Positions 18,494-27,850 of a stretch of 64,000 bases of DNA are shown here, piece after piece. How positions within the stretch are numbered: the stretch's first letter is position 1; the number at the start of each line of letters is the position of its first letter. A program made the translations under genes and the position numbers. The DNA comes from Desulfonispora thiosulfatigenes DSM 11270 (GTDB lineage Bacteria; Bacillota; Peptococcia; Peptococcales; Desulfonisporaceae). The DNA lies in contig NZ_FWWT01000013.1 of assembly GCF_900176035.1 (NCBI RefSeq), forward strand, positions 107,781 through 171,780, written 5' to 3'. A model generated the notes under the pieces. That model saw only the letters and a program-made list of their open reading frames with translations. It searched no databases and was not told where the DNA came from.

Positions 18494-18528
18494 AAAAAAA
18501 AATTCACCCCTTTACGAAAGAGGTGAAT
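18494..18528 (-). terminator. Terminator of the DUF1002 gene
   Basis: ATTCACCTCTTT and AAAGGGGTGAAT (minus strand) pair around CGT and are followed by a tract of nine T residues. Confidence 0.9.
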
Positions 18529-18536
18529 CGGATTAC

Positions 18537-19397
18537 TTAACCAAATATACTACGTAAAAAACTACTAATTGCATCTAAGAATTTTTGGATCACGCCTTTA
18601 TTATCCGCTACTGTTTGTTTAACAACATCTAGATTTGCCCCGATTTTTTCTAATTGCTGACTAATTTTATCTACGTTTAAATCAAGCTTACTAATCTTTT
18701 TCATAAGACTTAAAATTTGATCAATTTGAGCATCTGATAATTGGATATTTAATTCTTTGGCGATATCGAGAATTACTCTGCGCATATCTTCAGGAGTTTT
18801 GATATCTTGCTTAGCTATTTGTTCTTTAACGTTTTGAATAAGCTTTACTGCTTCATCTTTACCAATTTCCTTACCCATGTCTCCTGTTATAATTAATTCT
18901 TCATTAGCTGCATTTTTAGCTTCCTTCGTTATCTTTTTACCACTAGCTGTTTCAAAGGCCTCCATAATGCCTGTTAAAGCAGTTGTACCAGTAACCTTAA
19001 AAGGTGCCGCTACTATTACCTGTGCGTCCTCTACCCCTGCTGTTGCCATGGCATTTGCATACATTTCGTCAGATACCCATGTAATATTATGCGTATCTAC
19101 TTGAATTCCTTCACCATCTGATAATAATCTCACATATGCAGAAGAAATCGCCTTTGTCCCTATTTGCTTATCGGTGGCTATTCCTTGTAAATGATCTTTA
19201 ACATCTTGGATTGTTACTTCTATGATATCTGCTTCGTCTCTTGTTACACCAAATTCCTCTAACATTTCTGCTTGTTGCGAACTACTTAAATCTGCTCCAA
19301 AACTAACTACATCAGTTCTACCTGCAAAAGCAGCTAAAGGCATTGTTCCTATTAGTAAAGTTATTAATAATAATATACTCATTATTTTTTTCTTCAT
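18537..19397 (-). CDS. DUF1002 secreted protein
   Basis: A 286-residue protein with a clear signal peptide: MKKKIMSILLLITLLIGTMP, then AAFAG, with cleavage probably after AFA. The mature part matches the DUF1002 family of Firmicutes (VVSFGADLSSSQQAEMLEEF, AYVRLLSDGEGIQVDT, VIVAAPFKVTGTTALTGI). The C-terminal quarter is a helical segment rich in Leu, Asp and Lys, followed by an IFG end. It would be extracytoplasmic. The family has no known function. It is a single gene with a strong terminator. Confidence 0.88.
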   Translation of the reverse strand: MKKKIMSILLLITLLIGTMPLAAFAGRTDVVSFGADLSSSQQAEMLEEFGVTRDEADIIEVTIQDVKDHLQGIATDKQIGTKAISSAYVRLLSDGEGIQVDTHNITWVSDEMYANAMATAGVEDAQVIVAAPFKVTGTTALTGIMEAFETASGKKITKEAKNAANEELIITGDMGKEIGKDEAVKLIQNVKEQIAKQDIKTPEDMRRVILDIAKELNIQLSDAQIDQILSLMKKISKLDLNVDKISQQLEKIGANLDVVKQTVADNKGVIQKFLDAISSFLRSIFG

Positions 19398-19517
19398 TTT
19401 TTAATCTCCCCTTGATGAATCTTATAGTCTTTTTCCATCGGTTATTTGACCTTTTCATGGTTAACTTGCATTTTTTAACAGCTAATAATTCTTTATGCTA
19501 GTATATACCTACTAGGT

Positions 19518-20426
19518 TTATTTATCAATAATACTTTTCCGTGGATCATGTTGCCAATCGTTTTTTTTAAAAAAGGTTAAAGTTGCATTTACCTCTCCAC
19601 CCAGGACGATTATTATACTAGTAATATAAAGCCAAATTAAGAAAACTATTATTCCACCTAGGCTACCATAGGTTACGGAATATTTACCAAAATTATTTAC
19701 ATAAAAAGAAAAGGCCATGGAAGCTAGTGTCCATCCAACAGTCACAAAAACTGCTCCAGGTAAAACATCCTGAAACGTCAGTTTATTTTGTTTTGAACAA
19801 GATGGACCATATTTATATAAAAGGCTAAAACCTAAGACCATGAAACCTAAGGCAATGGATATCCGAAAAATGGGCCATAAAACTTGAAATAACTCAGCTT
19901 CATTAAAATAATTTAACACTCCCCGGGCAATTATCTCGCCAAAAACTAAAAAAACAAATACTAAAATAATTAAAACGATTAAACTAAAGGTGAAAAATAA
20001 GGATACCAATCTTAACCTTAAAAAGCCTCTTCCTTCCTTTGCATCATAAGCTTCATTTACCGCACGAATAACCTGAGAAATACCCGTCGATGATGTCCAA
20101 AGTCCCACAATCGCTGAAACTGACAATAAAGTATTACTACTTGAACTTACAATTTCATTAATAATTGCTAATATCATTTCTTGCGTAGCAGTTGGCAGTA
20201 CTCTCGTTAAAGAATTTAAAATATCTGCACTGGCTAAAGGTGTAAATTTAACTATATTTAATAAGAAAATTATAAATGGGAAAATGGATAACACCAAATA
20301 ATAGGTAAGTTGAGACCCAATTGAAGATACTTTATCGTTATTAAATCTAAAAATAATCTGGTCTAAAAATAGTACCCATCTTCGTTTCTTTTGTGCTTTT
20401 AACCAATTAAAAATAACCTTATACAT
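19518..20426 (-). CDS. YihY/virulence factor BrkB family membrane protein
   Basis: A membrane protein of about 302 residues with six or so helices, matching the YihY/BrkB family. Family marks include DKVSSIGSQLTYYLVLSIFP, VGLWTSSTGISQVIRAVNEA and the loop KLTFQDVLPGAVFVTVGWTL. The longest frame opens at 20471, but the ATG at 20426 follows GGGAGGTG at an acceptable distance and starts the conserved part, so I prefer it. Function is unresolved; relatives were once misnamed ribonuclease BN. It is divergent from the nitroreductase gene. Confidence 0.9.
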   Translation of the reverse strand: MYKVIFNWLKAQKKRRWVLFLDQIIFRFNNDKVSSIGSQLTYYLVLSIFPFIIFLLNIVKFTPLASADILNSLTRVLPTATQEMILAIINEIVSSSSNTLLSVSAIVGLWTSSTGISQVIRAVNEAYDAKEGRGFLRLRLVSLFFTFSLIVLIILVFVFLVFGEIIARGVLNYFNEAELFQVLWPIFRISIALGFMVLGFSLLYKYGPSCSKQNKLTFQDVLPGAVFVTVGWTLASMAFSFYVNNFGKYSVTYGSLGGIIVFLIWLYITSIIIVLGGEVNATLTFFKKNDWQHDPRKSIIDK

Positions 20427-20570
20427 GGAATAATTTACACCTCCCTCAATCATTATACAATAAATCATCATTTATTTAGACCCTATGCTTATTTATTTAA
20501 TTTCTATGAATATATTACGCAAAATTAACCAAAATATAAGTTATAGTCCATTTTTTTGAGGAGGATTTAA

Positions 20571-21071
20571 ATGAAAGAGATTTTAAATAGAAGAAGCATT
20601 AGACAATATACTGATAGACAGGTTAGTGATGAGTTAATTGATGATTTGTTAAAAGCTGCTATGGCTGCACCTTCAGCTGGCAATGAACGTCCATGGGAAT
20701 TTATTGTGGTTAGAGACAAAAAAACTTTAAGTAAAATAATAGAAGTACATCCTAATGGTTCGATGATGGCAACCGCATCTGTTGCAATCGTAGTTTGTGG
20801 TAATTTAGAACAAGAAAAATATGAAGGATACTGGGTTCAAGATGTCTCAGCCGCTACTCAAAACATTCTTTTAGCTGGTGAGCACTTCGAGCTAGGCTCA
20901 GTTTGGTTAGGAGTTCATCCTAATGCGGATATGGAAAGAGAAATAGGAAAAATTTTAAGTCTTCCAGAAACTATTATTCCTTTTTCAATTATCCCAGTAG
21001 GTTATCCTGGCGAATATAAGCCTCCTACAGATCGCTATGATTATACAAAAATTCATTATGATCAATGGTAA
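20571..21071 (+). CDS. Nitroreductase family FMN protein
   Basis: A 166-residue flavoprotein of the nitroreductase family. The FMN-contacting N terminus is RRSIRQYTDRQV, followed by AAMAAPSAGNERPWEFIVV and the C-terminal SIIPVGYPGEYKPPTDRY. It reduces nitro or quinone-type compounds with NAD(P)H in related enzymes; the physiological substrate cannot be told. A GAGGAGG site lies upstream. It is monocistronic with a hairpin terminator. Confidence 0.92.
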   Translation: MKEILNRRSIRQYTDRQVSDELIDDLLKAAMAAPSAGNERPWEFIVVRDKKTLSKIIEVHPNGSMMATASVAIVVCGNLEQEKYEGYWVQDVSAATQNILLAGEHFELGSVWLGVHPNADMEREIGKILSLPETIIPFSIIPVGYPGEYKPPTDRYDYTKIHYDQW

Positions 21072-21109
21072 ATTAAGATTACCATAGAAAAACTATAAGT
21101 AAGTATAAA

Positions 21110-21139
21110 AAATCTACCTCATATATTTGAGGTAGATTT
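21110..21139. terminator. Bidirectional terminator between nitroreductase and NSS genes
   Basis: AAATCTACCTCA and TGAGGTAGATTT form a 12-bp stem between the two convergent genes, with A/T-rich flanks on both sides. Confidence 0.8.
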
Positions 21140-21187
21140 AACTTGCTAATAAGATTTCATTATAAATTAGGCTTATTAAATTTTAGA

Positions 21188-22501
21188 TTAGCCTATTCCA
21201 TTGTAAATAATACCTAAAACTAAAACTAATATAACACTAAAAGTATAAAAATATTTTGCTACAGGCTCAAACCATGACCCTACTGGACTTAAACCACCTA
21301 TATTAATATCATTTCTAGCCCTATTTGCTCCATATAGCCAAAAGAAAACAATTGCTGTAATCAAAGAACCTAAAGGTGCTAGATAAATTGTAATAAAGTC
21401 TGCCCAAGCACCAAATCTATCCATACTTAAATCTAAAGGAATACCAATTATAAAAGCAATTGATGCAATAATTATTACTGCTCTTAACCTAGTAGTATTT
21501 ATTTGACTCAAGAAAGCTTCAACTGGCGCCTCCAACATATTAATTGCTGAAGAAATTGCTGCAAACATGATACTAACAAAGAACATGATACTAAATAAAT
21601 AGCCAAAAGGCATTTCTCCAAAAATATGTGGCATAGTGATAAATAATAAAGAAGGCCCTGCATTTAAGTCTAAACCAAAAGCAAATACAGCTGGAATAAT
21701 AATAAATGCAGCTAAGAGAGCAGCCAAAGTATCATAAATTGCAACATGTATGGCAGAAGACTTAATATCTATATCTTTCTTTAAATAACTTCCATAAACA
21801 ACCATGCCAGCGCCATTAAGTGAGACAGTAAAAAAAGCCTGACCTAGGGCCATAATCCATGTAATCGGTTTTAACAAATATGACCAGTCTGGAATTAATA
21901 AATATTTAAGTCCTAGAACTGCACCATCTAAAGTTAACGACCTAAATAATAAAATAACAAAAATAACAAATAAAGCAGGCATTATTATTTTATTAATTCT
22001 TTCTATTCCCTTAGATACTCCAAAGGCTACTACTGATACTGTAAAGATAATGGCTAAAAAATGCCAGCCAATACTTTGTGTTGTCCCTGCGAAATTATTA
22101 AAATAACTAGGAATATCTACTGTATTAAAGGCTCCTTGAAAAGAAGCAAATAAGTATCGTAAAACCCAACCCACTACGATTGTGTAAAAAATCAAAGTAC
22201 CCGCCACTGCTAAAGTAGGAATTAAACCTACTATTCTTCCAAAAGGTAAATTCTTTTCTTTAAATACTTCCTGTATTCCTTTTAATGCTCCAGCCCTTTT
22301 AGATCTACCAAAACCAAATTCCCCCATTAGGCCTGTGACCCCTAATGTATAAATACAAATAAAATATGGAATTAAAAAGGCTGCTCCACCAAATTCTGCT
22401 AATCTCCACGGGAACATCCATATATTACCCAATCCAATAGCTGAACCTAGACATGCTAAAACAAAACCAAGTTTACCCGAAAAATTTTCTCTTTGCTCCA
22501 T
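21188..22501 (-). CDS. Sodium-dependent transporter, NSS family
   Basis: A 437-residue neurotransmitter:sodium symporter family protein, probably importing an amino acid with Na+. The family signature lies in helix 1 (GSAIGLGNIWMFPWRLAEFG), which supplies the sodium and substrate site. About 11 hydrophobic helices follow, in line with short bacterial members such as MhsT. The frame opens at 22516, but ATG 22501 (MEQRENFSGK) follows GGGAGG by 7 bp. The specific substrate cannot be inferred. Confidence 0.92.
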   Translation of the reverse strand: MEQRENFSGKLGFVLACLGSAIGLGNIWMFPWRLAEFGGAAFLIPYFICIYTLGVTGLMGEFGFGRSKRAGALKGIQEVFKEKNLPFGRIVGLIPTLAVAGTLIFYTIVVGWVLRYLFASFQGAFNTVDIPSYFNNFAGTTQSIGWHFLAIIFTVSVVAFGVSKGIERINKIIMPALFVIFVILLFRSLTLDGAVLGLKYLLIPDWSYLLKPITWIMALGQAFFTVSLNGAGMVVYGSYLKKDIDIKSSAIHVAIYDTLAALLAAFIIIPAVFAFGLDLNAGPSLLFITMPHIFGEMPFGYLFSIMFFVSIMFAAISSAINMLEAPVEAFLSQINTTRLRAVIIIASIAFIIGIPLDLSMDRFGAWADFITIYLAPLGSLITAIVFFWLYGANRARNDINIGGLSPVGSWFEPVAKYFYTFSVILVLVLGIIYNGIG

Positions 22502-22820
22502 TATCCATCCTCCCATTCTACCTTAATAATAAACATCAATATTTCCATTCTACATTATAAATCAAATTTAATATTACCATTCTTATAATTAATTTTAAAG
22601 AACAAAATCTTTGTATCAAATAATTTTTTTCATCTATCCAAATAATTTATATTTTTTATAAATACTTTAATAACCATTTCGTTTAAGTTATTTTTTGTCT
22701 ATATTAACTTTATTTAAATAACCCCCTTATTTAAAGGGCTTACAGTTGCCTAAATAGGTTGGTTATGATATCTTAAAATAAGGTACAAGTTTCATTTAAT
22801 CATAAAAGGGGGCGAAGTTA
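22502..22820. other. Divergent intergenic region
   Basis: About 320 bp, mostly A/T, between the NSS gene and the Cys-rich gene. The only site I can suggest is the promoter listed separately at 22746-22774. No gene or riboswitch is visible. Confidence 0.5.
22746..22774 (+). promoter_or_regulatory. Candidate promoter for the Cys-rich gene
   Basis: TTGCCT and TATCTT are 17 bp apart, each matching the sigma-A consensus at four of six positions, about 45 bp upstream of the GTG start. Confidence 0.3.
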
Positions 22821-23162
22821 GTGGCTAAAAAATCTTGTTCTGCTTGCAAAAATAGCGCAAGGGTAACTGGCAATAGCTTTATTTATTTACAAAATCGTTT
22901 ACAAGAACATCATGAATGTATGTTAAACAAGGAATTAGATAAAATAGGTAAGGATCATGGCTGGGACAACCTAAAGATGCCTGAAGTATGTGGTAAATAT
23001 GATCCCAAAATGGTTGCTAGATGTTCATATTGTGGTAAAGATATTAATAAACCTGAACATGAGTGGGATTTATTCGCAGGTCCTGAAATTTCACCAGTTT
23101 GTTGTGTGGACTGTCAAACTAAAAAAGAAGCAGCTGATATAGCTAACTGGTTTTCAGATTAA
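22821..23162 (+). CDS. Cys-rich hypothetical protein
   Basis: A 113-residue soluble protein that I do not recognise. The start is GTG at 22821 behind AAAGGGGGCGAA. It has ten cysteines in several pairs: CSAC near the N terminus, C-x-KY (VCGKYDPK), CSYCGKD, and CCVDC near the C terminus. These spacings suggest one or two zinc ribbons or an Fe-S site, not disulfides, because there is no signal peptide. The segment SYCGKDINKPEHEWDLFAGP looks like a zinc-ribbon loop. A strong terminator follows, so it is monocistronic. Confidence 0.75.
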   Translation: MAKKSCSACKNSARVTGNSFIYLQNRLQEHHECMLNKELDKIGKDHGWDNLKMPEVCGKYDPKMVARCSYCGKDINKPEHEWDLFAGPEISPVCCVDCQTKKEAADIANWFSD

Positions 23163-23167
23163 TAAAA

Positions 23168-23216
23168 AAGGATAATTCATAATCTCCAAGAGATTATAAA
23201 TTATCCTTATTTTTTT
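23168..23216 (+). terminator. Terminator of the Cys-rich gene
   Basis: A long stem (AAGGATAATT...AATTATCCTT with an inner ATAATCTC/GAGATTAT) ends in a T tract at 23210-23216. Confidence 0.92.
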
Positions 23217-23301
23217 ACACATTTTAAGATAAAGCTTCCTTAATATGAACCTTATTTATATATAAATTAATATTTACTTAGCTTATCAATTAATAAGCTA
23301 T

Positions 23302-24552
23302 TTATAATTTCGAAAAATCTAAAGTTGCAAAATAATCCTCTAAAGTCTCTGCTCTTCTAATCATTTCCACACTACCATCTGGCTTTAATAATAACTCACT
23401 ACTTCTAAGTTTTCCATTATAATTAAAGCCCATTGCATGACCATGTGCTCCCGTATCATGAATAACTAAAATATCACCTATTTCTATTTTGGGAAGTTTT
23501 CGATTAATCGCAAATTTATCACAATTCTCACATAAACTACCCGTAACATCATATACCTGGTCATGAGGCTCGCTTTCCTTCCCCACCACTGTAATATGAT
23601 GATACGCTCCATACATTCCAGGACGCATAAGGTCAGACATACTAGCATCTACACCGATATAATTTTTATAAATATCCTTTTTATGAATAGCCCTTGTTAC
23701 TAAATATCCATATGGACCCGTTATCATGCGACCATACTCTAAAGTAATATTTAATGGATCAAGTCCATTAGGAGTAATTTTTTGCTCATAAGCTTCTTTA
23801 ACTCCTTGACCAATTCTCTCTAAATCAACAGGCTCTTCTTCAGGTAAATATGGAATACCTAGCCCACCACCAAAGTTTACAAATTCAATACTTACATCTA
23901 ATTTATTTTTAATTTCAATTACTAAATCAAACATCATATTAGCTGTTTCAATAAAAAAATCAGGATTAAGCTCATTTGAGATAATCATAGTATGAAGACC
24001 AAAACGCTTAACATCTTTTTCTTTCATAATTTTGTAGGCTTCAAATATTTGATCTTTGGTTAATCCATATTTTGCCTCTTCAGGGTTTCCTATAATTTCA
24101 TTTCCAGCACGAAGAGGTCCTGGATTGTATCTAAAAGAAATACTTTCTGGAATCCCTATATGCTTTTCAATATAATCTATATGGCTAATATCATCTAAAT
24201 TAATAATAGCCCCAAGTTCTACAGCCTTTTTATATTCAAAAGCAGGCGTATTATTAGAAGTAAAAATTATTTCATTGCCCTTTAAGCCGACCTTTTCACT
24301 TAAAATTAATTCTGCAATCGAACTACAATCGGCTCCTACTCCTTCTTCTTGAAGAATCTTCATAATATATGGATTAGGAGTAGCCTTTACTGCAAAATAT
24401 TCTTTAAATTTAGGTGCCCAAGAAAATGCTTTAATTAAATTTCTTACATTTTCTCTAATTGCCTGTTCATCATAAATATGGAAAGGGGATCCATATTCAT
24501 CAATTATCTTTTCTATTTGTTCTTTAGTAAAAGGTAGGGTCTTTTTTGCCAT
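23302..24552 (-). CDS. lysA: Diaminopimelate decarboxylase
   Basis: A 416-residue fold type III PLP enzyme that makes lysine from meso-diaminopimelate. The PLP lysine lies in EYFAVKATPNP, the glycine loop in FVNFGGGLGIPY and the second-subunit catalytic Cys in TGSLCENCDKF. The end MGFNYNGKLRSSELLLKPDG is normal for LysA. An alternative member of the family (ornithine, arginine or carboxynorspermidine decarboxylase) is less likely but cannot be ruled out. No lysine riboswitch is visible upstream. Confidence 0.85.
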   Translation of the reverse strand: MAKKTLPFTKEQIEKIIDEYGSPFHIYDEQAIRENVRNLIKAFSWAPKFKEYFAVKATPNPYIMKILQEEGVGADCSSIAELILSEKVGLKGNEIIFTSNNTPAFEYKKAVELGAIINLDDISHIDYIEKHIGIPESISFRYNPGPLRAGNEIIGNPEEAKYGLTKDQIFEAYKIMKEKDVKRFGLHTMIISNELNPDFFIETANMMFDLVIEIKNKLDVSIEFVNFGGGLGIPYLPEEEPVDLERIGQGVKEAYEQKITPNGLDPLNITLEYGRMITGPYGYLVTRAIHKKDIYKNYIGVDASMSDLMRPGMYGAYHHITVVGKESEPHDQVYDVTGSLCENCDKFAINRKLPKIEIGDILVIHDTGAHGHAMGFNYNGKLRSSELLLKPDGSVEMIRRAETLEDYFATLDFSKL

Positions 24553-24665
24553 CTTATTTCCTCCTCAAAAATGTCTCTATATTAATGTAACTAACTCTCT
24601 TTTTATATTAATATAACTTACTAACTCTATATTTTTTATAGTAAATATTTCCTCGAGTTACTGCT

Positions 24666-25559
24666 TTATAGTAAACCTTTTTCTTGTTGCTCCTTTTTTC
24701 CTTGTTCTCGAGCTTTTTTCATTTCTGAAAAGTCAATAATCTTTTCATTTGAGGCAGCTTGAATCTCTGTATTTTTAACATTAAGAGAATTATGATTAGT
24801 AGTTTTAAATTTATCATATTTAATCAAATTATCTACATCTGTCTTATTTGAATTTTTATTATTTATTTCTTTATTATTTAAACCTATCTCTTTTTCACCT
24901 ATTTTGCTTAAAGATTGTGGCTTTAATTTATTCTTTTGCAGGTTCTTCAAATACTTCTTATTATTAATCTTAAATCTATTTTTAAGTTTTAGTTTGTTGG
25001 TTATCTGCAACCTGTTCTTAATGTTTTCTTTGATTTCATTTCTGCGTTTTTCTCGATATTTTTCTTTTATTTCTATAATATCTTTATTCTTATTATTTGT
25101 GATGTTTTTATTATTTTCACTATTATTGATATTTTCTCGTTTAAGTTCTATTTCCTGTTGCTGCATCTTTTCTGTATATTTAATATATCTATAAATATCT
25201 GTTAGACCCAAAAACCCAAAGATTATAAAGGATAATCCAATAAGATATCCTGTCAATGATAGTTGGTCTTGATAATTTATATTTATACTTACTATCCCTA
25301 CTATAACAAAGATAAGTTGAAATAAATAATAAAAAATTAGCAGTTTAGAGCGATGAATATACAAAAATTCTTCCCATATATCACTAGCCTTATTTTTTCT
25401 AACCTTATTAAGCTCATATCCACCTCTTACAATAAATAGCGCAAAAATAAAAAATAAAGATTTACCTGAGGTTTGAAGATAATCCATAGTTAAACATAAT
25501 ATTCCGCCTAAAATTAAGATTAGACTATAAATTGACCTTAGTATATTTGCTATATTCAT
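24666..25559 (-). CDS. Membrane protein with Lys/Asn-rich cytoplasmic tail
   Basis: A 297-residue protein I do not recognise. Four hydrophobic segments lie at about 6-25, 34-50, 72-92 and 102-125. From about residue 130 the protein is highly charged and of low complexity, rich in Lys, Asn, Glu and Ile (for example NNSENNKNITNNKNK), with a likely coiled coil. The A/T-biased codons make the tail resemble expanded low-complexity DNA, but the frame stays open for more than 160 codons. A role as a membrane-anchored nucleic-acid- or protein-binding tail is speculative. The next gene upstream is a thioredoxin-like gene. Confidence 0.65.
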   Translation of the reverse strand: MNIANILRSIYSLILILGGILCLTMDYLQTSGKSLFFIFALFIVRGGYELNKVRKNKASDIWEEFLYIHRSKLLIFYYLFQLIFVIVGIVSININYQDQLSLTGYLIGLSFIIFGFLGLTDIYRYIKYTEKMQQQEIELKRENINNSENNKNITNNKNKDIIEIKEKYREKRRNEIKENIKNRLQITNKLKLKNRFKINNKKYLKNLQKNKLKPQSLSKIGEKEIGLNNKEINNKNSNKTDVDNLIKYDKFKTTNHNSLNVKNTEIQAASNEKIIDFSEMKKAREQGKKEQQEKGLL

Positions 25560-25735
25560 TTATTACCGACTCCTTTGCCTTGTAGTCCTTACTCTCTATT
25601 CGCCTAGGCTTAAAAAGTTCCTTCTTTTTCATGCTTTTCTGCTTTTATATCTTGGATAAACCTATTTTTATTGTGTTAACTAAAGGTTATCTAAACATTG
25701 AAACCTAAATTATGATAATAAAGTATTTGCAAATT

Positions 25736-26059
25736 TTAATTACAATATTGATAGTATCTACTTAATTTTTGTTCTAACTCATTGAAATTAAAAAATCTAC
25801 CTTGTCGTAAGATTTCCCTGCCCTCTAAAAAGAAAACAACTACTGGCACCGTAAAAATTGAATATTCTCCTGTAACCTCTAATACTTCTGGTACTTCTAT
25901 TTTTGCAACTTTAATATGTGGAAAACTTTTCAATAAGTTTTGTAGTTGATTCCACACGCTCACGCACACTGAACATTCTACCGAGCTAAAATAAAGCATT
26001 GCACACTCATTATTATGTATAAAATCCTCTGTTTCATGCACCGACATCAACTTATTCAT
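25736..26059 (-). CDS. Thioredoxin-like protein with CSVC site
   Basis: A 107-residue thioredoxin-fold protein. The redox motif is CSVC in YFSSVECSVCVSVWNQL, in place of the WCGPC of classical thioredoxin. The cis-proline loop is present (IFTVPVVVFFLEGRE). There is no signal peptide, so it should act in the cytoplasm. An unusual dicysteine suggests a specialised partner. It is a single gene upstream of the charged-tail membrane protein. Confidence 0.88.
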   Translation of the reverse strand: MNKLMSVHETEDFIHNNECAMLYFSSVECSVCVSVWNQLQNLLKSFPHIKVAKIEVPEVLEVTGEYSIFTVPVVVFFLEGREILRQGRFFNFNELEQKLSRYYQYCN

Positions 26060-26121
26060 AAAAGATTCTCCTTTTTGATTTATTTATGTTTTAAAAGTTT
26101 CTTGCAAGATAATAATTGTAT

Positions 26122-26167
26122 AAAAAACCTCCGTAATCAATTTTTAAAATTAATTATGGAGGTTTTT
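26122..26167. terminator. Bidirectional terminator after the ABC-F gene
   Basis: AAAAAACCTCC and GGAGGTTTTTTT flank an A/T-rich interior that also pairs. On the minus strand it ends the ABC-F gene. Confidence 0.88.
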
Positions 26168-26197
26168 TTATTTGAAATTTTTCAGCAACTACTTAGA

Positions 26198-27754
26198 TTA
26201 AACAACTTTAGTCGTCCAGTCTTCTACATTCCAAATATCTGTAACAATATCCTCATAAAATTCTGGTTCGTGGGATACTAAGAGAACTGTTCCTTTAAAG
26301 GCTTTGATAGCTCTTTTTAATTCTTCTTTGGCATCTACATCTAAGTGATTGGTAGGCTCATCCAGGACTAAAAAATTAATTTGTTTAAGCATTAATTTAC
26401 ATAGTCTAACTTTAGCATTTTCACCACCACTTAAAACCTTCATCTTACTCGTAATGTGTTCATTAGTTAACCCACATTTAGCTAGGGCTTGACGCACTTC
26501 AAAATTTGTAAGATTAGGATACTCGTCCCATACTTCTTCTAAGGCAGTTTTGTCCCCATTTTCTTTATCCTCTTGTTCAAAATACCCTGGGAAAAGATAT
26601 TCACCTAACTTAACTTGACCTGCAAAAGGCTTAATTATGCCAAGCAAGGTTTTTAATAATGTTGATTTACCCAATCCATTTACTCCTTTAATGGCTATTC
26701 TCTGTCCTCTTTCTAAAGAAACATTTAAAGAAGTTGTTAAGGCGGAGTCATAACCTAAGACTAAATCCTTGGCTTCAAAAATATATTTTCCTGCTGCTCT
26801 TGCTTCTTTAAACCTAAACTCAGGTTTAACCTTTTCACGTGGTTTTTCTATTCTTTCCATTTTGTCTAATTGCTTTTGTCTACTTTTTGCACGCCCTGTC
26901 GTAGATATCCTTGCCTTATTACGCGCTACGAAATCTTCTAATCTTTCTACTTCCTTTTGTTGCTTTTCATATGCCTTTAATTGTTGTTCTTTTTTTAATA
27001 GGTGCATTCTCATAAATTCTTCATAATTAGCTGTATACCTAGTTAAAATTGCATTTTCTACATGATAAATTACATTTACAACTTCATTCATAAAAGGAAC
27101 ATCATGCGATACTAGGATAAAGCTATTTTCATAATCTTTTAAATACCTTTTAAGCCATTCAATATGTTCCACATCTAAATAGTTAGTCGGCTCATCGAGA
27201 ATTAAAATGGTTGGATTCTGCAGTAAGAGTTTAGTTAATAAAACCTTTGTTCTCTGACCACCACTTAAATCATCTACATCTTTATCTAATCCGATCTCAC
27301 CTAGACCTAATCCATTAGCAACTTCTTCAATTTTAGCATCAATTGTATAAAAACCACTCGTTTCTAGAATGCCTTGAATTTCTCCTGTATCTTCCATGAT
27401 TTTATCCATTTCATCGCTACTTGCTTCAGCCATTTTATCATATAAACTTAACATTTCTGCTTCTAAATCAAACATACCCTGAAAAGCTTCACGTAACACT
27501 TCTCTAATACTTTGCCCCTTAGCTAAAGAAGTATGCTGATCTAAATAACCTACTGTAACACGATTAGACCATTCAACCTTCCCAGCATCCGGCATGATAT
27601 CACCTGTAATTATTTTTAAAAAGGTAGTTTTACCTTCTCCATTAGCTCCTACTAATCCAACATGTTCCCCTTTTAATAAACGAAATGAGGCATCTTCTAA
27701 AATTTTCCTGCCCCCAAAATCATGACTAACATTTTCTACTAATAATACACTCAT
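26198..27754 (-). CDS. ABC-F family ATPase (YkpA-like)
   Basis: A 518-residue cytoplasmic protein with two ABC domains and no membrane part. Walker A motifs are GANGEGKTTFLK and GVNGLGKSTLLK, and the signatures are LSGGQRTKVLLTK and LSGGENAKVRLCK. The linker between the domains (about residues 240-310) is charged and helical (EKQQKEVERLEDFVARNKA). ABC-F proteins act on the ribosome. This one is closest in appearance to the Bacillus YkpA/YbiT type and not to antibiotic-resistance members, though subtype is inference. A strong bidirectional terminator follows. Confidence 0.9.
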   Translation of the reverse strand: MSVLLVENVSHDFGGRKILEDASFRLLKGEHVGLVGANGEGKTTFLKIITGDIMPDAGKVEWSNRVTVGYLDQHTSLAKGQSIREVLREAFQGMFDLEAEMLSLYDKMAEASSDEMDKIMEDTGEIQGILETSGFYTIDAKIEEVANGLGLGEIGLDKDVDDLSGGQRTKVLLTKLLLQNPTILILDEPTNYLDVEHIEWLKRYLKDYENSFILVSHDVPFMNEVVNVIYHVENAILTRYTANYEEFMRMHLLKKEQQLKAYEKQQKEVERLEDFVARNKARISTTGRAKSRQKQLDKMERIEKPREKVKPEFRFKEARAAGKYIFEAKDLVLGYDSALTTSLNVSLERGQRIAIKGVNGLGKSTLLKTLLGIIKPFAGQVKLGEYLFPGYFEQEDKENGDKTALEEVWDEYPNLTNFEVRQALAKCGLTNEHITSKMKVLSGGENAKVRLCKLMLKQINFLVLDEPTNHLDVDAKEELKRAIKAFKGTVLLVSHEPEFYEDIVTDIWNVEDWTTKVV

Positions 27755-27801
27755 GGTTAATCTCCTCTATATATAAAATTACTCTAGTAGTATATCATCT
27801 T

Positions 27802-27850
27802 TAAAAAAGAAGAGCGACTTTAAATTCATGATTTAAAGTCGCTCCTTTTT
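27802..27850. terminator. Terminator between chemoreceptor and ABC-F genes
   Basis: GAGCGACTTTAAAT pairs with ATTTAAAGTCGCTC. On the minus strand a T-rich tract follows the stem. The stem overlaps the region just beyond the chemoreceptor stop. Confidence 0.88.

Noticed and set aside
24553..24665. Lysine riboswitch upstream of lysA
   Set aside because: The gap is too short and lacks the conserved L-box sequences.
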